From Streptomyces bobili (GTDB lineage Bacteria > Actinomycetota > Actinomycetes > Streptomycetales > Streptomycetaceae), in NCBI RefSeq assembly GCF_002154575.1, contig NZ_MUBA01000328.1, positions 1-33,629 on the forward strand: a stretch of DNA of 33,629 nucleotides, in the 5' to 3' direction. How positions within the stretch are numbered: position 1 is the stretch's first letter; each line of letters begins with the position of its first letter. This document shows positions 13,596 to 21,665 of the stretch, one piece after another. The notes below the pieces were generated by a model. The model did no database searches. It was given only the letters and a program-made list of their open reading frames with translations, and was not told the DNA's origin. A program made the translations under genes and the position numbers.

Positions 13596-14799
13596 GCCTG
13601 GGGCTCCTCGGTCGCGGCGGTGCGCAGGACATGGTGGGAGGGTTCGCTGCGGGCATGGACCAGGTGGCGGCTGATGACGAGGCGCTGGATCTGGTTGGTG
13701 CCCTCGAAGATCTGCATGACCTTGGCCTCGCGCATATAGCGCTCGACGGGGAAGTCCCGGGTGTAGCCCGAGCCGCCGAAGATCTGGACGGCGTCGGTGG
13801 TGACCCGCATCGCCGCCTCGGTGGCGACGAGTTTGGCGATGCTGGCCTGACGGGCGTACGGCAGTCCGGCGTCCTTGCGCCGGGCCGCCGCCAGCATGGT
13901 GGCCCGGGCGGAGTCCACGGCGGCCTCCATGTCGGCCAGCAGGAACGCCACTCCCTGGTGTCCAGCGATCGGCTTCCCGAAGGTCTCGCTCTGTTTCGCG
14001 TACGCGAGCGCGTCGTCGAGGGCGCCCTGGGCCAGGCCGACGGCGACGGCCGCGATGCCGAGCCGGCCCGCGTCCAGCCCGGCGAGGGCGATCGGCAGGC
14101 CCTGCCCCTCCTCGCCGAGACGCCGGCCCCCGGGAACCCGGACGTCGTCGAACCGCACGGTCGCCGTGGCCGATCCGGTCAGCCCCATCTTGCGCTCGGG
14201 CGGGTCGGCCGACAGCCCGGACGACTCGGCGGGGACGAGGAAACAGGAGACGCCGCGGGTACGGTCATCGGAGGTGCGGGCCATCACCTGGTAGAAGTCC
14301 GCGTGACCGCCGTGCGTCGTCCACGCCTTCTCGCCCCGCAGGACATAGGCGTCGCCGTCCCGCCGGGCCCGGGTGCGCATCGCGGCCGGGTCGGAGCCGG
14401 CGTGCGACTCCGACAGACAGTAGGCGCCGAGCAGTTCACCGCCGAGCATGCCGGGCAGCCAGTTCTTACGCTGCTCGTCGGTGCCGTACTCGGCGAGGGC
14501 GAAGCAGGACAGCGTGTGCACGCTCGGTCCGACCCCCACGCTCGCCCAGCGGGCCGAGATCTCCTCGACGACCTGGAGGTAGACCTCGTAGGGCTGGGCG
14601 CTGCCCCCGTACTCCTCGGGGTAGGGGAGGCTGAGCAGCCCGGCCCGGCCGAGGGTGCGGAAGACGTCACGTGGGAAGCGTTCGGCCCGCTCGTCGGCAG
14701 CGGCCCGGGGTGCGAGGGCACTGTCGGCGATCTCCCGGGTCAGGTCGAGCAGTTCGGCCGCTCTTGGCTGGGCAACAGGCGGGACACGTGCGCCGTCAT
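13592..14799 (-). pseudogene. Acyl-CoA dehydrogenase with an apparent 5' frameshift
   Basis: The body from GTG 14539 to the stop at 13592 encodes 315 residues of an acyl-CoA dehydrogenase, including AYCLSESHAGSDPAA (FAD/substrate region) and the C-terminal QIFGGSGYTRDFPVER and FEGTNQIQRLVISR motifs. The same frame continues upstream with good family sequence (LLDLTREIADSALAPR, GLLSLPYPEEYGG, VEEISARWASVGVG) but contains no ATG, GTG or TTG. The expected start, ATG 14799 in an ATGA overlap with the synthetase stop, lies in another frame and hits TGA about 19 codons later. A single-base change near 14750-14760 would restore one 400-residue enzyme. It is either a real frameshift or a sequencing error. 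The enzyme would perform the first step of beta-oxidation. Confidence 0.82.
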
Positions 14800-16517
14800 G
14801 AGTTCGTCTCTCCGGTCGGGTTCGGGTCGGTCAGCGGCCGGCCGGTTGTCTGCGCACGCTGCCGGCGCAGCAGGAAGCGCTGGGTCTTCCCGCTGGGTGT
14901 CTTGGGCAGTTGGTCGGTGAAGTGCACGGCCCGCGGGTAGGCGTGCGCGGCGAACTTCCGCTTGACGAGTTGCTGGAGCTCCGTCACCAGGTCCTCGTCG
15001 GGCGGTGTCCCGGGGCGCAGCACCACGAACGCCTCCAGCACCTCGCCGCGCAGGGTGTCGGGGACGCCGATGACGGCCGCCTCCAGTACCCGTTCGTGCT
15101 GCACGAGCACGCTCTCGACGTCGAAGGGGCCGATGCGGTACCCGGCCATGATGATCACGTCGTCGTCGCGGGAGGAGAAGAAGAAGCAGCCGTTCTCGTC
15201 CCTGAGGCCGGCGTCGCCCGTGAGGTACCAGCGGCCGTCGGCGGTGAACCGCTCAGCGGTCTTCTCCGGCGCTCCCGCGTAACCGGTGAACCACAGCAGC
15301 GGGCTGTCCGGCACGCTGAGGGCCACCCGGCCGAGGGTGCCGGGCGGCGCGGGTTCGTCCCGCTCCTCGTACAGCACTTCGGCGGACCAGCCGGGGAGCG
15401 GTCGGCCCATCGAGCCGGCCGGCACCGGTGTCCGGACGGTGTCGGCCCAGCCGGCCGCGATGACCATGCCGTGTTCGGTCTGCCCGTAGTGATCGCGTAC
15501 GGCCACGCCGAGGGCCTGCTCCGACCAGGCGACGACGTCCGGGGTGAGCGGCTCACCGGCGGAGGAGGCCCGCCGCAGCCGCAGCCCGTCGGGGACCGGG
15601 TCGGACGCCGCCCGCAGACTGCGGTAGACCGTCGGCGCGGCCGTGAAGTTGGTGACCCCGAAAGCCGCCATGACCTGCCAGGTCAGGGCGGGGCTGAAGC
15701 CGGCGTGCAGCAGCAGGCTGCGGCGTCCGGCCGCGAGCGGGCCGAGGATCGCGTAGTAGAGGCCGTACGCCCATCCGGGGTCGGCGGCGTTCCAGAACAC
15801 GTCGTCCTCGCGCACGTCGAGGCCGAATTCCAGGTACGCCTGGAGCGACGCCAGCGCCCGGACGGGAACCGGGACGCCCTTGGGGGCGCCGGTGGTGCCC
15901 GAGGTGAACAACAGGACCAGTGGAGCGTCCGGGCCCGTCGCGACCGGGCGGCCCTGTGGCTCGTCGCCGGAGTACCGGGCCAGCAGTTCACCGAAGGACA
16001 GCTCCGCGCCCTCGGGGGCACCCCCGGCGACCACGGTCAGCCAGGGCCGGTCGGCGGGCATGTCCTCCCCGGGCGCGAGCTTGCCCCGCTGGTCCGCGTC
16101 GACCACGACGGCTTTCGCCGCACTCGCGCCGAGCCGCAGGGCCACGGCGGACGGCGCGAAGGCGGTGAACAGCGGTACGTGCACGGCCCCGCGGCGCCAG
16201 ATACCCAGCAGGGCCACGACCAGATCGGCGGACTTGGCCATCAGCGTGGCGACCGCGTCGCCGGACCCGATCCCCAGGTCGGCGAGTGCGACGGCGAAAC
16301 GGGCCGAGTCGCGGCGCAGGTCCCCGTACGTGAAGTCCGTGGCCGTCAGGTCCTGCTCGACCACCGTGAAGGCCACCGCGTCCGCGGGATGCCGGTCGCA
16401 GAGCAGCTCCGCGGCACAGGCGCCCGGAGCACCGAAAAGGCCGAGCAACTCCTGCACCCGGCCGGCCGATGGCCCGCCGACGGTCGCGGTCACCACCGAG
16501 GCCGATCGTTCGTTCAT
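14796..16517 (-). CDS. Acyl-CoA synthetase (AMP-forming)
   Basis: A 573-residue ANL-superfamily enzyme that activates a carboxylic acid to its CoA thioester via an acyl-adenylate. Visible motifs are the P-loop LLFTSGTTGAPKGVP, the adenine-binding DHYGQTEHGM, the YLTGDAGLRDENGCFFFSSRDDDVIIMAGYRIGPFDVES hinge region, and the catalytic C-terminal lysine in PKTPSGKTQR. ATG 16515-16517 is used; it follows AAAGGGGATGACGTGGCC and gives a normal N-terminus. It is the first gene of an operon that continues into the acyl-CoA dehydrogenase through an ATGA overlap. The substrate is not evident; length and hinge suggest medium-chain or acetate-like acids. A GAF-LuxR regulator is divergent. Confidence 0.92.
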   Translation of the reverse strand: MNERSASVVTATVGGPSAGRVQELLGLFGAPGACAAELLCDRHPADAVAFTVVEQDLTATDFTYGDLRRDSARFAVALADLGIGSGDAVATLMAKSADLVVALLGIWRRGAVHVPLFTAFAPSAVALRLGASAAKAVVVDADQRGKLAPGEDMPADRPWLTVVAGGAPEGAELSFGELLARYSGDEPQGRPVATGPDAPLVLLFTSGTTGAPKGVPVPVRALASLQAYLEFGLDVREDDVFWNAADPGWAYGLYYAILGPLAAGRRSLLLHAGFSPALTWQVMAAFGVTNFTAAPTVYRSLRAASDPVPDGLRLRRASSAGEPLTPDVVAWSEQALGVAVRDHYGQTEHGMVIAAGWADTVRTPVPAGSMGRPLPGWSAEVLYEERDEPAPPGTLGRVALSVPDSPLLWFTGYAGAPEKTAERFTADGRWYLTGDAGLRDENGCFFFSSRDDDVIIMAGYRIGPFDVESVLVQHERVLEAAVIGVPDTLRGEVLEAFVVLRPGTPPDEDLVTELQQLVKRKFAAHAYPRAVHFTDQLPKTPSGKTQRFLLRRQRAQTTGRPLTDPNPTGETNS

Positions 16518-16627
16518 GGCCACGTCATCCCCTTTCCGATCACGCCACCGCTCTATGGCGGGGGTGTTACGCCGGTTTATGCTCCGCATCACGACGACGG
16601 CGGACTACCCCCGGAAAGGGGTGACGG

Positions 16628-17491
16628 ATGACGCACTCCGGCCCCGACACCCTTCTGCGGCCCGATGACGGCGACGCGCTTCGGCAGGTGCTCCGCCAGG
16701 TACACGACCGCTCCGGCATCCCGGTCCTGTTCGGCGGACAGGTGGAGAACACCCTGCTGAGCCTGTCGCAGTTCATCGGTGTGCGGACGGCGGGTCTGCG
16801 CGGCCTCAGGGTGCGCGCCGAGATCGGGCTGGGCGGCCGGGTCCTCACCACAGGGCGGCCCGCCAAGGTGACCGACTACAGATCGGCCCGCACGATCACG
16901 CACGACTACGACCGCCCCGTGCTGACGGAGGGGATCCGCTCCGTCGTAGCCGTGCCCGTCATAGTGTCCGGTACGGTGCGCGCGGTGCTCTACGGGGCCA
17001 GCCGCGGCCCTGCCCCGCTCGGGGACCGGGCGGCCGAAGCGGTCGCCCACGCCTCCCGGAGACTGGCCGCCGAGCTGGCCATCCGCGACGAGGTCGACCA
17101 CCGCCTGCGCCTGCTGGACGCCACGCAGGGCCCTGCCGAGAGCGGGCAACGGGGCCTGCCACTGGAAGAACTCCGCCAGGTCCACGCCGAGTTGCGACGC
17201 ATAGCCCAGCAGGTCCCCGACGGCGACCTGCGCGGTCGGCTGCTCGACGTGGCCGGCCGACTGGCCCCGCCGTCCGCCGCCCACTCGGCGCCGGGCACGC
17301 TTCTGGCACCCCGGGAACTCGACGTCCTGGCACAGGTGGCGCTGGGCTGCAGCAACGCCGAAGCCGGGCGCAGGCTCTCGCTGCTGCCCGAAACGGTCAA
17401 GTCTTATCTGCGCAGCGCGATGCGCAAGCTGGGAGCGAGCACCCGCTTCGAGGCGGTGGTCGCCGCACGTCGACAGGGTCTGCTTCCCTAG
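16628..17491 (+). CDS. GAF-domain LuxR-type transcriptional regulator
   Basis: A 287-residue regulator. Residues about 15-155 have a GAF-like pattern (VGLGGRVLTTGRPAKVTDYRSA-type core, then GIRSVVAVPVIVSGTVRAVLYGA), as in regulators beside acyl-CoA synthetase and dehydrogenase genes. Residues about 220-287 are a LuxR/GerE helix-turn-helix: LAPRELDVLAQVALGCSNAEAGRRLSLLPETVKSYLRSAMRKLGA. There is no receiver domain, so it is a single-component sensor. AAAGGGG upstream serves as ribosome site for ATG 16628. It is divergent from the degradation operon with 110 bases between and most likely controls it, responding to a small acid or CoA ester bound by the GAF domain; that ligand is a guess. Confidence 0.88.
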   Translation: MTHSGPDTLLRPDDGDALRQVLRQVHDRSGIPVLFGGQVENTLLSLSQFIGVRTAGLRGLRVRAEIGLGGRVLTTGRPAKVTDYRSARTITHDYDRPVLTEGIRSVVAVPVIVSGTVRAVLYGASRGPAPLGDRAAEAVAHASRRLAAELAIRDEVDHRLRLLDATQGPAESGQRGLPLEELRQVHAELRRIAQQVPDGDLRGRLLDVAGRLAPPSAAHSAPGTLLAPRELDVLAQVALGCSNAEAGRRLSLLPETVKSYLRSAMRKLGASTRFEAVVAARRQGLLP

Positions 17492-17729
17492 CCTTCCCGT
17501 GCAGGTCGGAATCTCGTAGGTCAGAAGGTCTTCCATCTGCACGCACAGCGAGCGGTGGCGCGGATCGCGCTCGGCCCTATGGCCTACGGATCATGAGTCC
17601 TTCGAGGATCTTGACGCCCCTTGCCGATGTGGGTTCCTGCGCGATCAGACCGCTGGACCCCACGAGCCCGCAGGCCCCTCCACGCTGCACCACAGTGAAG
17701 ATCCGGATGCCCGGAGGCTTGCGGCCTGG
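17492..17729. other. Unassigned gap before the NmrA-like gene
   Basis: No gene could be recognised here in six frames. The sequence is less strictly codon-structured than its surroundings and may hold decayed material, but I could not match it to any family. It ends in the TetR-type palindromes. Confidence 0.4.
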
Positions 17730-17767
17730 AAACCGATCGGTGTACCGTAGGAGAAACCGATCGGTTT
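17730..17767. promoter_or_regulatory. Tandem TetR-type operator (two AAACCGATCGGT palindromes)
   Basis: AAACCGATCGGT occurs at 17730-17741 and again at 17754-17765, where the symmetry extends to AAACCGATCGGTTT. The copies are 24 bp apart start to start. The pair ends 20 bases before the NmrA-like start codon, so it should overlap the promoter. No TetR gene is adjacent. Confidence 0.7.
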
Positions 17768-17787
17768 TCACTTTGGGGTCAGGAAAC

Positions 17788-18885
17788 GTGACTACTCATG
17801 CCACCTCCACCATCTTCGTCATCGGCGGCACAGGGGCCCAGGGGATACCTGTTGTCCGCGCTCTTGTCGCCGACAAGAAGTACTCCGTCAAGGTCCTCAC
17901 GCGGGATGCCGCCTCCCCCCGGGCCCAGGCTCTCCTCGCGCTCGGCAACGTCTCCGTTCTCGAAGGGTCATTCGCCGACGAGGACGTACTGCGCGAAGGA
18001 TTTCGCGGCTGCGACGGGGCGTTCATCAACATCGACGGGTTCAACACCGGCGAGAAGACGGAGACCTACTGGGCCATCCGCACTTATGAGATAGCGATCG
18101 AAGAAGGTATCAAGTTCTTCGTCTACGGAAACCTCGACTACGCCCTCAAGAAGTCGGGCTACGACTCCAGGTTCCGCACCGGCCACTATGACGGCAAGGG
18201 CCGCATGGCCGAATGGGTGCTGTTCCAGAACGAAAAGAACAGGGACCGGATGGGAGCGGCGGTCTTCACCTCGGGACCCTACATCGAGATGGTGATCTCA
18301 CCGCTCACGCCCATGCAGCCCGCCATCGAGGACGGTGTCGTCACGTGGCGAGTCCCGCTCGGTGAGGGAGCCGTTCCGCATGTGGCTCTCGAAGACTGCG
18401 GATTCTATGTCCGCTGGCTCTTCGACCATCCGGAACGGGCCAATGGCATGGACCTCGAAGTCGCCATCGAGCACATGGCCTACGCCGATATGGCTGCCGC
18501 ATTCGAGAAGGTCACGGGGCACCCGGCACAGTACATCGACACCGACCTGGACGCATATTGGAACAGTCCGGACCTGAAGGGGATCGCCGATCACCCTGCC
18601 GGATACAACGCCGATCCCGACGACAAGAGCACCATGAGCTTCCGTGACAATTTCACGGGCTTCTGGAATGTGTGGAAGCACGGGATCATCACCAGGGACT
18701 ACGCTCTGCTCGACGAAATCCACCCCAACAGGATCAGAAGCGCTGAGGAGTGGTTCCGTCGAGAGGACCAGTTGGGCAGGGAACTCGGCAAGGGAAGTCT
18801 CTGGGAGAGGGTCCAGCCGGAGAACTGGAGCATGGACTCCGCGGTCCTCAAGAGCAGCGCGGACTTCAGGACGGGCAAGTTGTAG
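17788..18885 (+). CDS. NmrA-like NAD(P)-binding protein
   Basis: A 365-residue protein of the NmrA/atypical SDR group. The Rossmann motif GGTGAQG lies at residues 13-19 after the first beta strand (TIFVIGG), followed by SVKVLTRDA, where the cofactor ribose is read. The rest has conserved features of NmrA proteins (GSFADEDVLREGFRGCDGAFINIDGF) but no SDR Tyr-x-x-x-Lys pair is obvious, so it may be a redox sensor or a reductase acting on an unknown substrate. GTG 17788 follows AGGAAA closely. The 5' region carries two TetR-type palindromes, so expression is probably ligand-induced. Its G+C content is visibly lower than its neighbours (more AAG, GAA and AAC codons), consistent with recent acquisition. 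Confidence 0.82.
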   Translation: MTTHATSTIFVIGGTGAQGIPVVRALVADKKYSVKVLTRDAASPRAQALLALGNVSVLEGSFADEDVLREGFRGCDGAFINIDGFNTGEKTETYWAIRTYEIAIEEGIKFFVYGNLDYALKKSGYDSRFRTGHYDGKGRMAEWVLFQNEKNRDRMGAAVFTSGPYIEMVISPLTPMQPAIEDGVVTWRVPLGEGAVPHVALEDCGFYVRWLFDHPERANGMDLEVAIEHMAYADMAAAFEKVTGHPAQYIDTDLDAYWNSPDLKGIADHPAGYNADPDDKSTMSFRDNFTGFWNVWKHGIITRDYALLDEIHPNRIRSAEEWFRREDQLGRELGKGSLWERVQPENWSMDSAVLKSSADFRTGKL

Positions 18886-18949
18886 ACGACCCCATCGCAC
18901 GGCCGGACACCATTTCCGACGCGGAACGAGCCGGTGCGGGGGAGGCCTT

Positions 18950-19082
18950 GGCGATCACCTGCACGTTCCCCCCGTGGTGCTGGTGTTTTCCGGACCACCA
19001 AAGGTCAGCGCCATGGGGGCCGGCGGCGGCCACACGGTCGGTACTGGATCACGGTGCCGTCGAGGTTGAGGTGGGTGTACCC
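18950..19082 (-). mobile_element. Remnant of an IS5-type transposase with one frameshift
   Basis: On the minus strand GYTHLNLDGTVIQ is followed, after one extra base near 19043, by TDRVAAAGPHGADLWWSGK and HQHHGGNVQVIA. This is the characteristic catalytic-core segment (LNLDGTxI-TDR ... DLWWSGKHxxHGGNVQVI) of Streptomyces IS5-like transposases. Only about 43 codons remain; sequence on either side belongs to other genes. No inverted repeats could be delimited. It marks an insertion-sequence event at the edge of a block of gene fragments. Confidence 0.72.
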
Positions 19083-19163
19083 GGCTGCCGCCGCGCGCTC
19101 CAAGGCGGCCGAGAACGCGGCGTTCCCTTCCAGGGTGGGCAGGTAGCCGACGAGGACGGTCAT
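19083..19163 (-). pseudogene. N-terminal remnant of a universal stress family protein
   Basis: ATG 19163 overlaps the TctA stop (ATGA) and reads MTVLVGYLPTLEGNAAFSAA plus LERAAA, the first strand and helix of a UspA-type protein. The frame then runs into the transposase remnant. The natural gene would be about 140-150 residues. A universal stress protein gene directly after a tricarboxylate transporter gene is a common actinobacterial arrangement. Confidence 0.6.
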
Positions 19164-19714
19164 ACCGGTTCCTTGCTGTGCCGGGGGTCGGTTCTGCGGT
19201 TGCGCCAGATCGCCCGGGCGGCCGACATCAGCGCGACGGCGAGGAAGAGCGCGAACAGCGTTCCCGAGATCGGGCGGGTGAGGAAGCCGCCGGGGTTGCC
19301 TTCGAAGAGCAGCAGTGAGCGGCGGAGTGAGCTTTCCAGGAGTGATCCGAGGACGAAGGCGAGGACGAGTGGGCCCGGGTCGAATCCGAGTTTCTTCATG
19401 AGGTATCCGAGGACGCCGAAGAAGACCACGAGTCCGATGTCGAAGACGCTGTTGTTGACGGTGTAGGCGCCGATGAGGGTGATGAGGACGGTGATGGCGG
19501 CGAGGATGGTCGGGCGTATGCGCAGGATGCGTACGAACAGTCCTACGAGCGGGATGCTCATGATGAGCAGAAGGATGTTCCCGATGTACATCGAGTTCAC
19601 CACGCCCCAGAACAGCTCGGGGTGCTCGGTGACCAGTTGGGGGCCGGGGGTGATGCCCTGGATCAGGAGGGCGCCGAAGATGACCGCCGAAGGGCTGCCT
19701 ATGCCCAGGCTCAT
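19160..19714 (-). pseudogene. C-terminal fragment of a TctA-type tricarboxylate transporter permease
   Basis: Reading from ATG 19714, 184 residues match the last third of TctA, the large membrane subunit of tripartite tricarboxylate transporters. Recognisable stretches are GIGSPSAVIFGALLIQGITPGPQL, ELFWGVVNSMYIGN, VNNSVFDIGLVVFFGVLGYLMKKLGF and PLVLAFVLGSLLESSLRRSLL. The family is about 500 residues, so some 300 N-terminal residues and the TctB and TctC partners are missing. Sequence beyond 19714 in this frame (up to 19882) is arginine- and serine-rich and not TctA-like, so the break lies close to 19714-19735. The fragment is unlikely to transport anything. Confidence 0.82.
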
Positions 19715-19725
19715 TGCCCCGGCGA

Positions 19726-19889
19726 GCGCCGCGCGTCTGCTGTGGCCGCGGCATTCGCGCAATCCCGCCCTCGCGCAGGTGCTGGCCGCGCTTGAGGACC
19801 TGGACCCGCGGGAGCACCCGAGCGGGCCGGTGATTTCGCCCCGCGCCAGCGAGGAGACTGATACCGAAGCGGCATCACGCAATGCGTGA
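19726..19889 (+). pseudogene. Possible C-terminal fragment of a regulator (LysR-like)
   Basis: The plus strand encodes AARLLWPRHSRNPALAQVLA and then ALEDLDP before a polar tail and TGA at 19889. The first part resembles the end of LysR substrate-binding domains (RLLWPR...NPALAxxLxxL). Upstream it collides with the TctA fragment on the other strand, so only the tail could remain. The assignment is weak. Confidence 0.3.
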
Positions 19890-19931
19890 ACACTCTTGGG
19901 TAAGCATCAATGCCGCTCTTACCGTGGCGGC

Positions 19932-20153
19932 GTGACGCTGACTCACCCTGCTGAACTCGCCCGCCAATTGACCGTCGGCTTGCTCTCCTTCCCTGTGACG
20001 CACTTCGATGACCAGGGCGCCTTCGACGAGATCAGGTATCACGACCATCTCGCATGGCAAGCCGACTTGGACGTCGCCGGGCTGTTCGCCGCCGGCGGCA
20101 TCGGCGGGGGCTTCTCGCTCACCCCGCAGGAGATCGACGCCCATGGCGCGTGA
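19932..20153 (+). pseudogene. kdgD: Truncated 5-dehydro-4-deoxyglucarate dehydratase
   Basis: GTG 19932 opens a 73-codon frame reading PAELARQLTVGLLSFPVTHF, then DEIRYHDHLAWQADLDVAGLFAAGG. This is the N-terminus of KdgD, a DapA-family aldolase-type dehydratase of about 300 residues in glucarate/galactarate breakdown. The conserved GTGE(F)FSL phosphate/active-site loop is altered to GIGGGFSL, a further sign of decay. After EIDAHGA the frame stops, and the following DNA belongs to a different gene (MFS transporter tail). The lysine-bearing catalytic part is missing, so no activity is expected. Confidence 0.8.
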
Positions 20154-20198
20154 CCGCAGTCCGCGCCCGCGAACGCCTCCGCATCGGTCAACTGCCAA

Positions 20199-20379
20199 GA
20201 TCCAGACCGCGATCGGCCTCGGCCTCACCACCGTGAGCATCCAACTCGTTCCGGTTCTGGCCGAGACAGCCGGCTGGCAGTACAGCTTCCTGCTTCTTGT
20301 CCCCGGTCCCGCTCTCGGCGTGCTTGCCATGAGCGCAATCAACAGTCGGCCCACCGCCGCAACGACGGGGTCCACATGA
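20199..20379 (+). pseudogene. C-terminal fragment of an MFS transporter
   Basis: The frame ending at 20379 encodes IQTAIGLGLTTVSIQLVPVL, AETAGWQYSFLLLVPGPALGVLAM and a polar tail. This is the last two membrane helices of a major facilitator permease. It directly follows the kdgD fragment, in another frame. Sugar-acid MFS permeases commonly neighbour kdgD, so both pieces may come from one lost catabolic locus. Between 20380 and 20464 a further short piece (GAIAECGRSIGPNGIGLF) may be another remnant that I cannot name. Confidence 0.65.
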
Positions 20380-20464
20380 CCACGAACGAGACCCCATGGA
20401 ATGCCCGAGGTTGGCGCCATCGCCGAGTGCGGCCGGAGCATCGGTCCGAATGGCATCGGTCTCT

Positions 20465-21460
20465 TCACGTCGTCTCGCGCTCGATGAGCGTGAGGATGTC
20501 GGCCGCGGCGGGCCGGCTCGGTGCTGCCGGGGCCGGAGCGCCGACCGTCGAGAGGATGCCGGCGGTGAGATTGCCGGCCGCCGCGGTGAGGTCCATCCCG
20601 ATGGTGGTCAGGGCCGGTACGGCGAGCGAGCTCACGGGGAGGTCGTCGACGCCGATGAGTGCCAGGTCGTCCGGGATGACGATGTGCTGCGTGCGGCAGC
20701 TCGCCAGGACGGCGAGAGCGATCAGATCATTGAAGGCGGCGACCGCTGTGACCGGGGTGGCGCCCTGCGTCCACTCCACGACGGCGGCCCGGGCACTGGC
20801 CCGCGAGTAGCGCATGTCGACCACCTGCGGCGCTGGCAGGCCCAGGTCGTCGCAGGCCCGAGTGGCTCCCCGCAGGCGCGGCAGGCAGAAGGGCCGCTCT
20901 CGGGGGTCGTCCAGCGCGGCGTAGCCGATGTGCCGGTGCCCGCGTGCCGCGAGGTGCTCGATCTGCAGCCGTCCGATGTCTTCCTGGCTCAGCCCGGTCA
21001 GGCCGGTGCCGTCCGGCGTGAACACGCCGTCCAGCAGCGGGATTTCCGCTCGGTGCAGTGACTGTGAGTCCGTGGGCGGCAGGCTGCCGAACGCGACGAC
21101 CACCGCCGGCTGGACGTGCTGCCACAGCTCGGCCAGCGGCGTGGTCGTCCCCTCGTGATGCAGGTACACGCAGGTGTAACCGGCCTCGCCCAGTGATCGG
21201 CCGAGGGCCAGTTTGAACTGCTCCATGGCCTCCGCGACGGGGAAGTCCGGAACCACACAGAGGACGACGTTGCTGCGGCCCTTGCGCAACGCGCGGCCGG
21301 CCCCCGACGGTACGTAGCCGAGGCGCTTCGCCGTCTCCAGCACCCGACGGCGGGTCTCGGCGGAGAGGCCGTGCTCGTCCTTGCCGTTCAGCACGAAGCT
21401 CACGGTGGTCTGTGAGACCCCGGCCTCTCTCGCCACGTCCTTGCTGGTGATCCTCGGCAA
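20465..21460 (-). CDS. LacI-family transcriptional regulator
   Basis: A regulator of about 331 residues. The N-terminal helix-turn-helix and hinge are classic LacI: ITSKDVAREAGVSQTTVSFVLNGK, then LSAETRRRVLETAKRLGYVPSGAGRALRKGRS. The effector domain follows with the periplasmic-binding-protein-like fold (HLAARGHRHIGYAALDDPRERPF, VAAFNDLIALAVL, DDLALIGVDDLPVSSLAVPALTTI). TTG 21460 is preferred as start because GGGGAGGGG lies just upstream and it leaves a normal short N-terminus; GTG 21496 would add 12 residues. The gene is divergent from the importer/hydrolase operon, and a 22-bp palindrome sits between them, so it very likely represses that operon and itself until an oligopeptide- or sugar-like inducer binds. 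Confidence 0.93.
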   Translation of the reverse strand: MPRITSKDVAREAGVSQTTVSFVLNGKDEHGLSAETRRRVLETAKRLGYVPSGAGRALRKGRSNVVLCVVPDFPVAEAMEQFKLALGRSLGEAGYTCVYLHHEGTTTPLAELWQHVQPAVVVAFGSLPPTDSQSLHRAEIPLLDGVFTPDGTGLTGLSQEDIGRLQIEHLAARGHRHIGYAALDDPRERPFCLPRLRGATRACDDLGLPAPQVVDMRYSRASARAAVVEWTQGATPVTAVAAFNDLIALAVLASCRTQHIVIPDDLALIGVDDLPVSSLAVPALTTIGMDLTAAAGNLTAGILSTVGAPAPAAPSRPAAADILTLIERETT

Positions 21461-21517
21461 TGCCCCTCCCCGAACCCTTGCCACACTTTCAGACACAGGC
21501 TACGTTACGGCGACAGC

Positions 21518-21539
21518 CGATCTAATACGTATTAGATCG
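21518..21539. promoter_or_regulatory. LacI-type operator, perfect 22-bp palindrome
   Basis: The core GATCTAATACGTATTAGATC (21519-21538) is extended by one matching C/G pair, giving perfect dyad symmetry around a central CG, the usual form of LacI-family operators. It is strikingly AT-rich for this genome. It lies between the LacI start and the importer operon, so one site could control both directions. Confidence 0.85.
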
Positions 21540-21665
21540 CAGCTTCGGTCGCCGCAATGGCCTTGCAGGGGGACGCCCCGCACCGTTTCACCCGAGCCGC
21601 CCACCCCAACCGATCACCGTCTTCGCACGCGCCGACGGGGTGGATCCACACGAGAGAGATCTGTC

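Noticed and set aside
16571..17542. Long minus-strand frame opposite the GAF-LuxR regulator
   Set aside because: It has no recognisable family features and covers a gene with clear GAF and LuxR motifs.
17577..17771. A divergent TetR gene belonging to the doubled operator
   Set aside because: The 64-codon minus-strand frame there shows no helix-turn-helix and no TetR-like residues.
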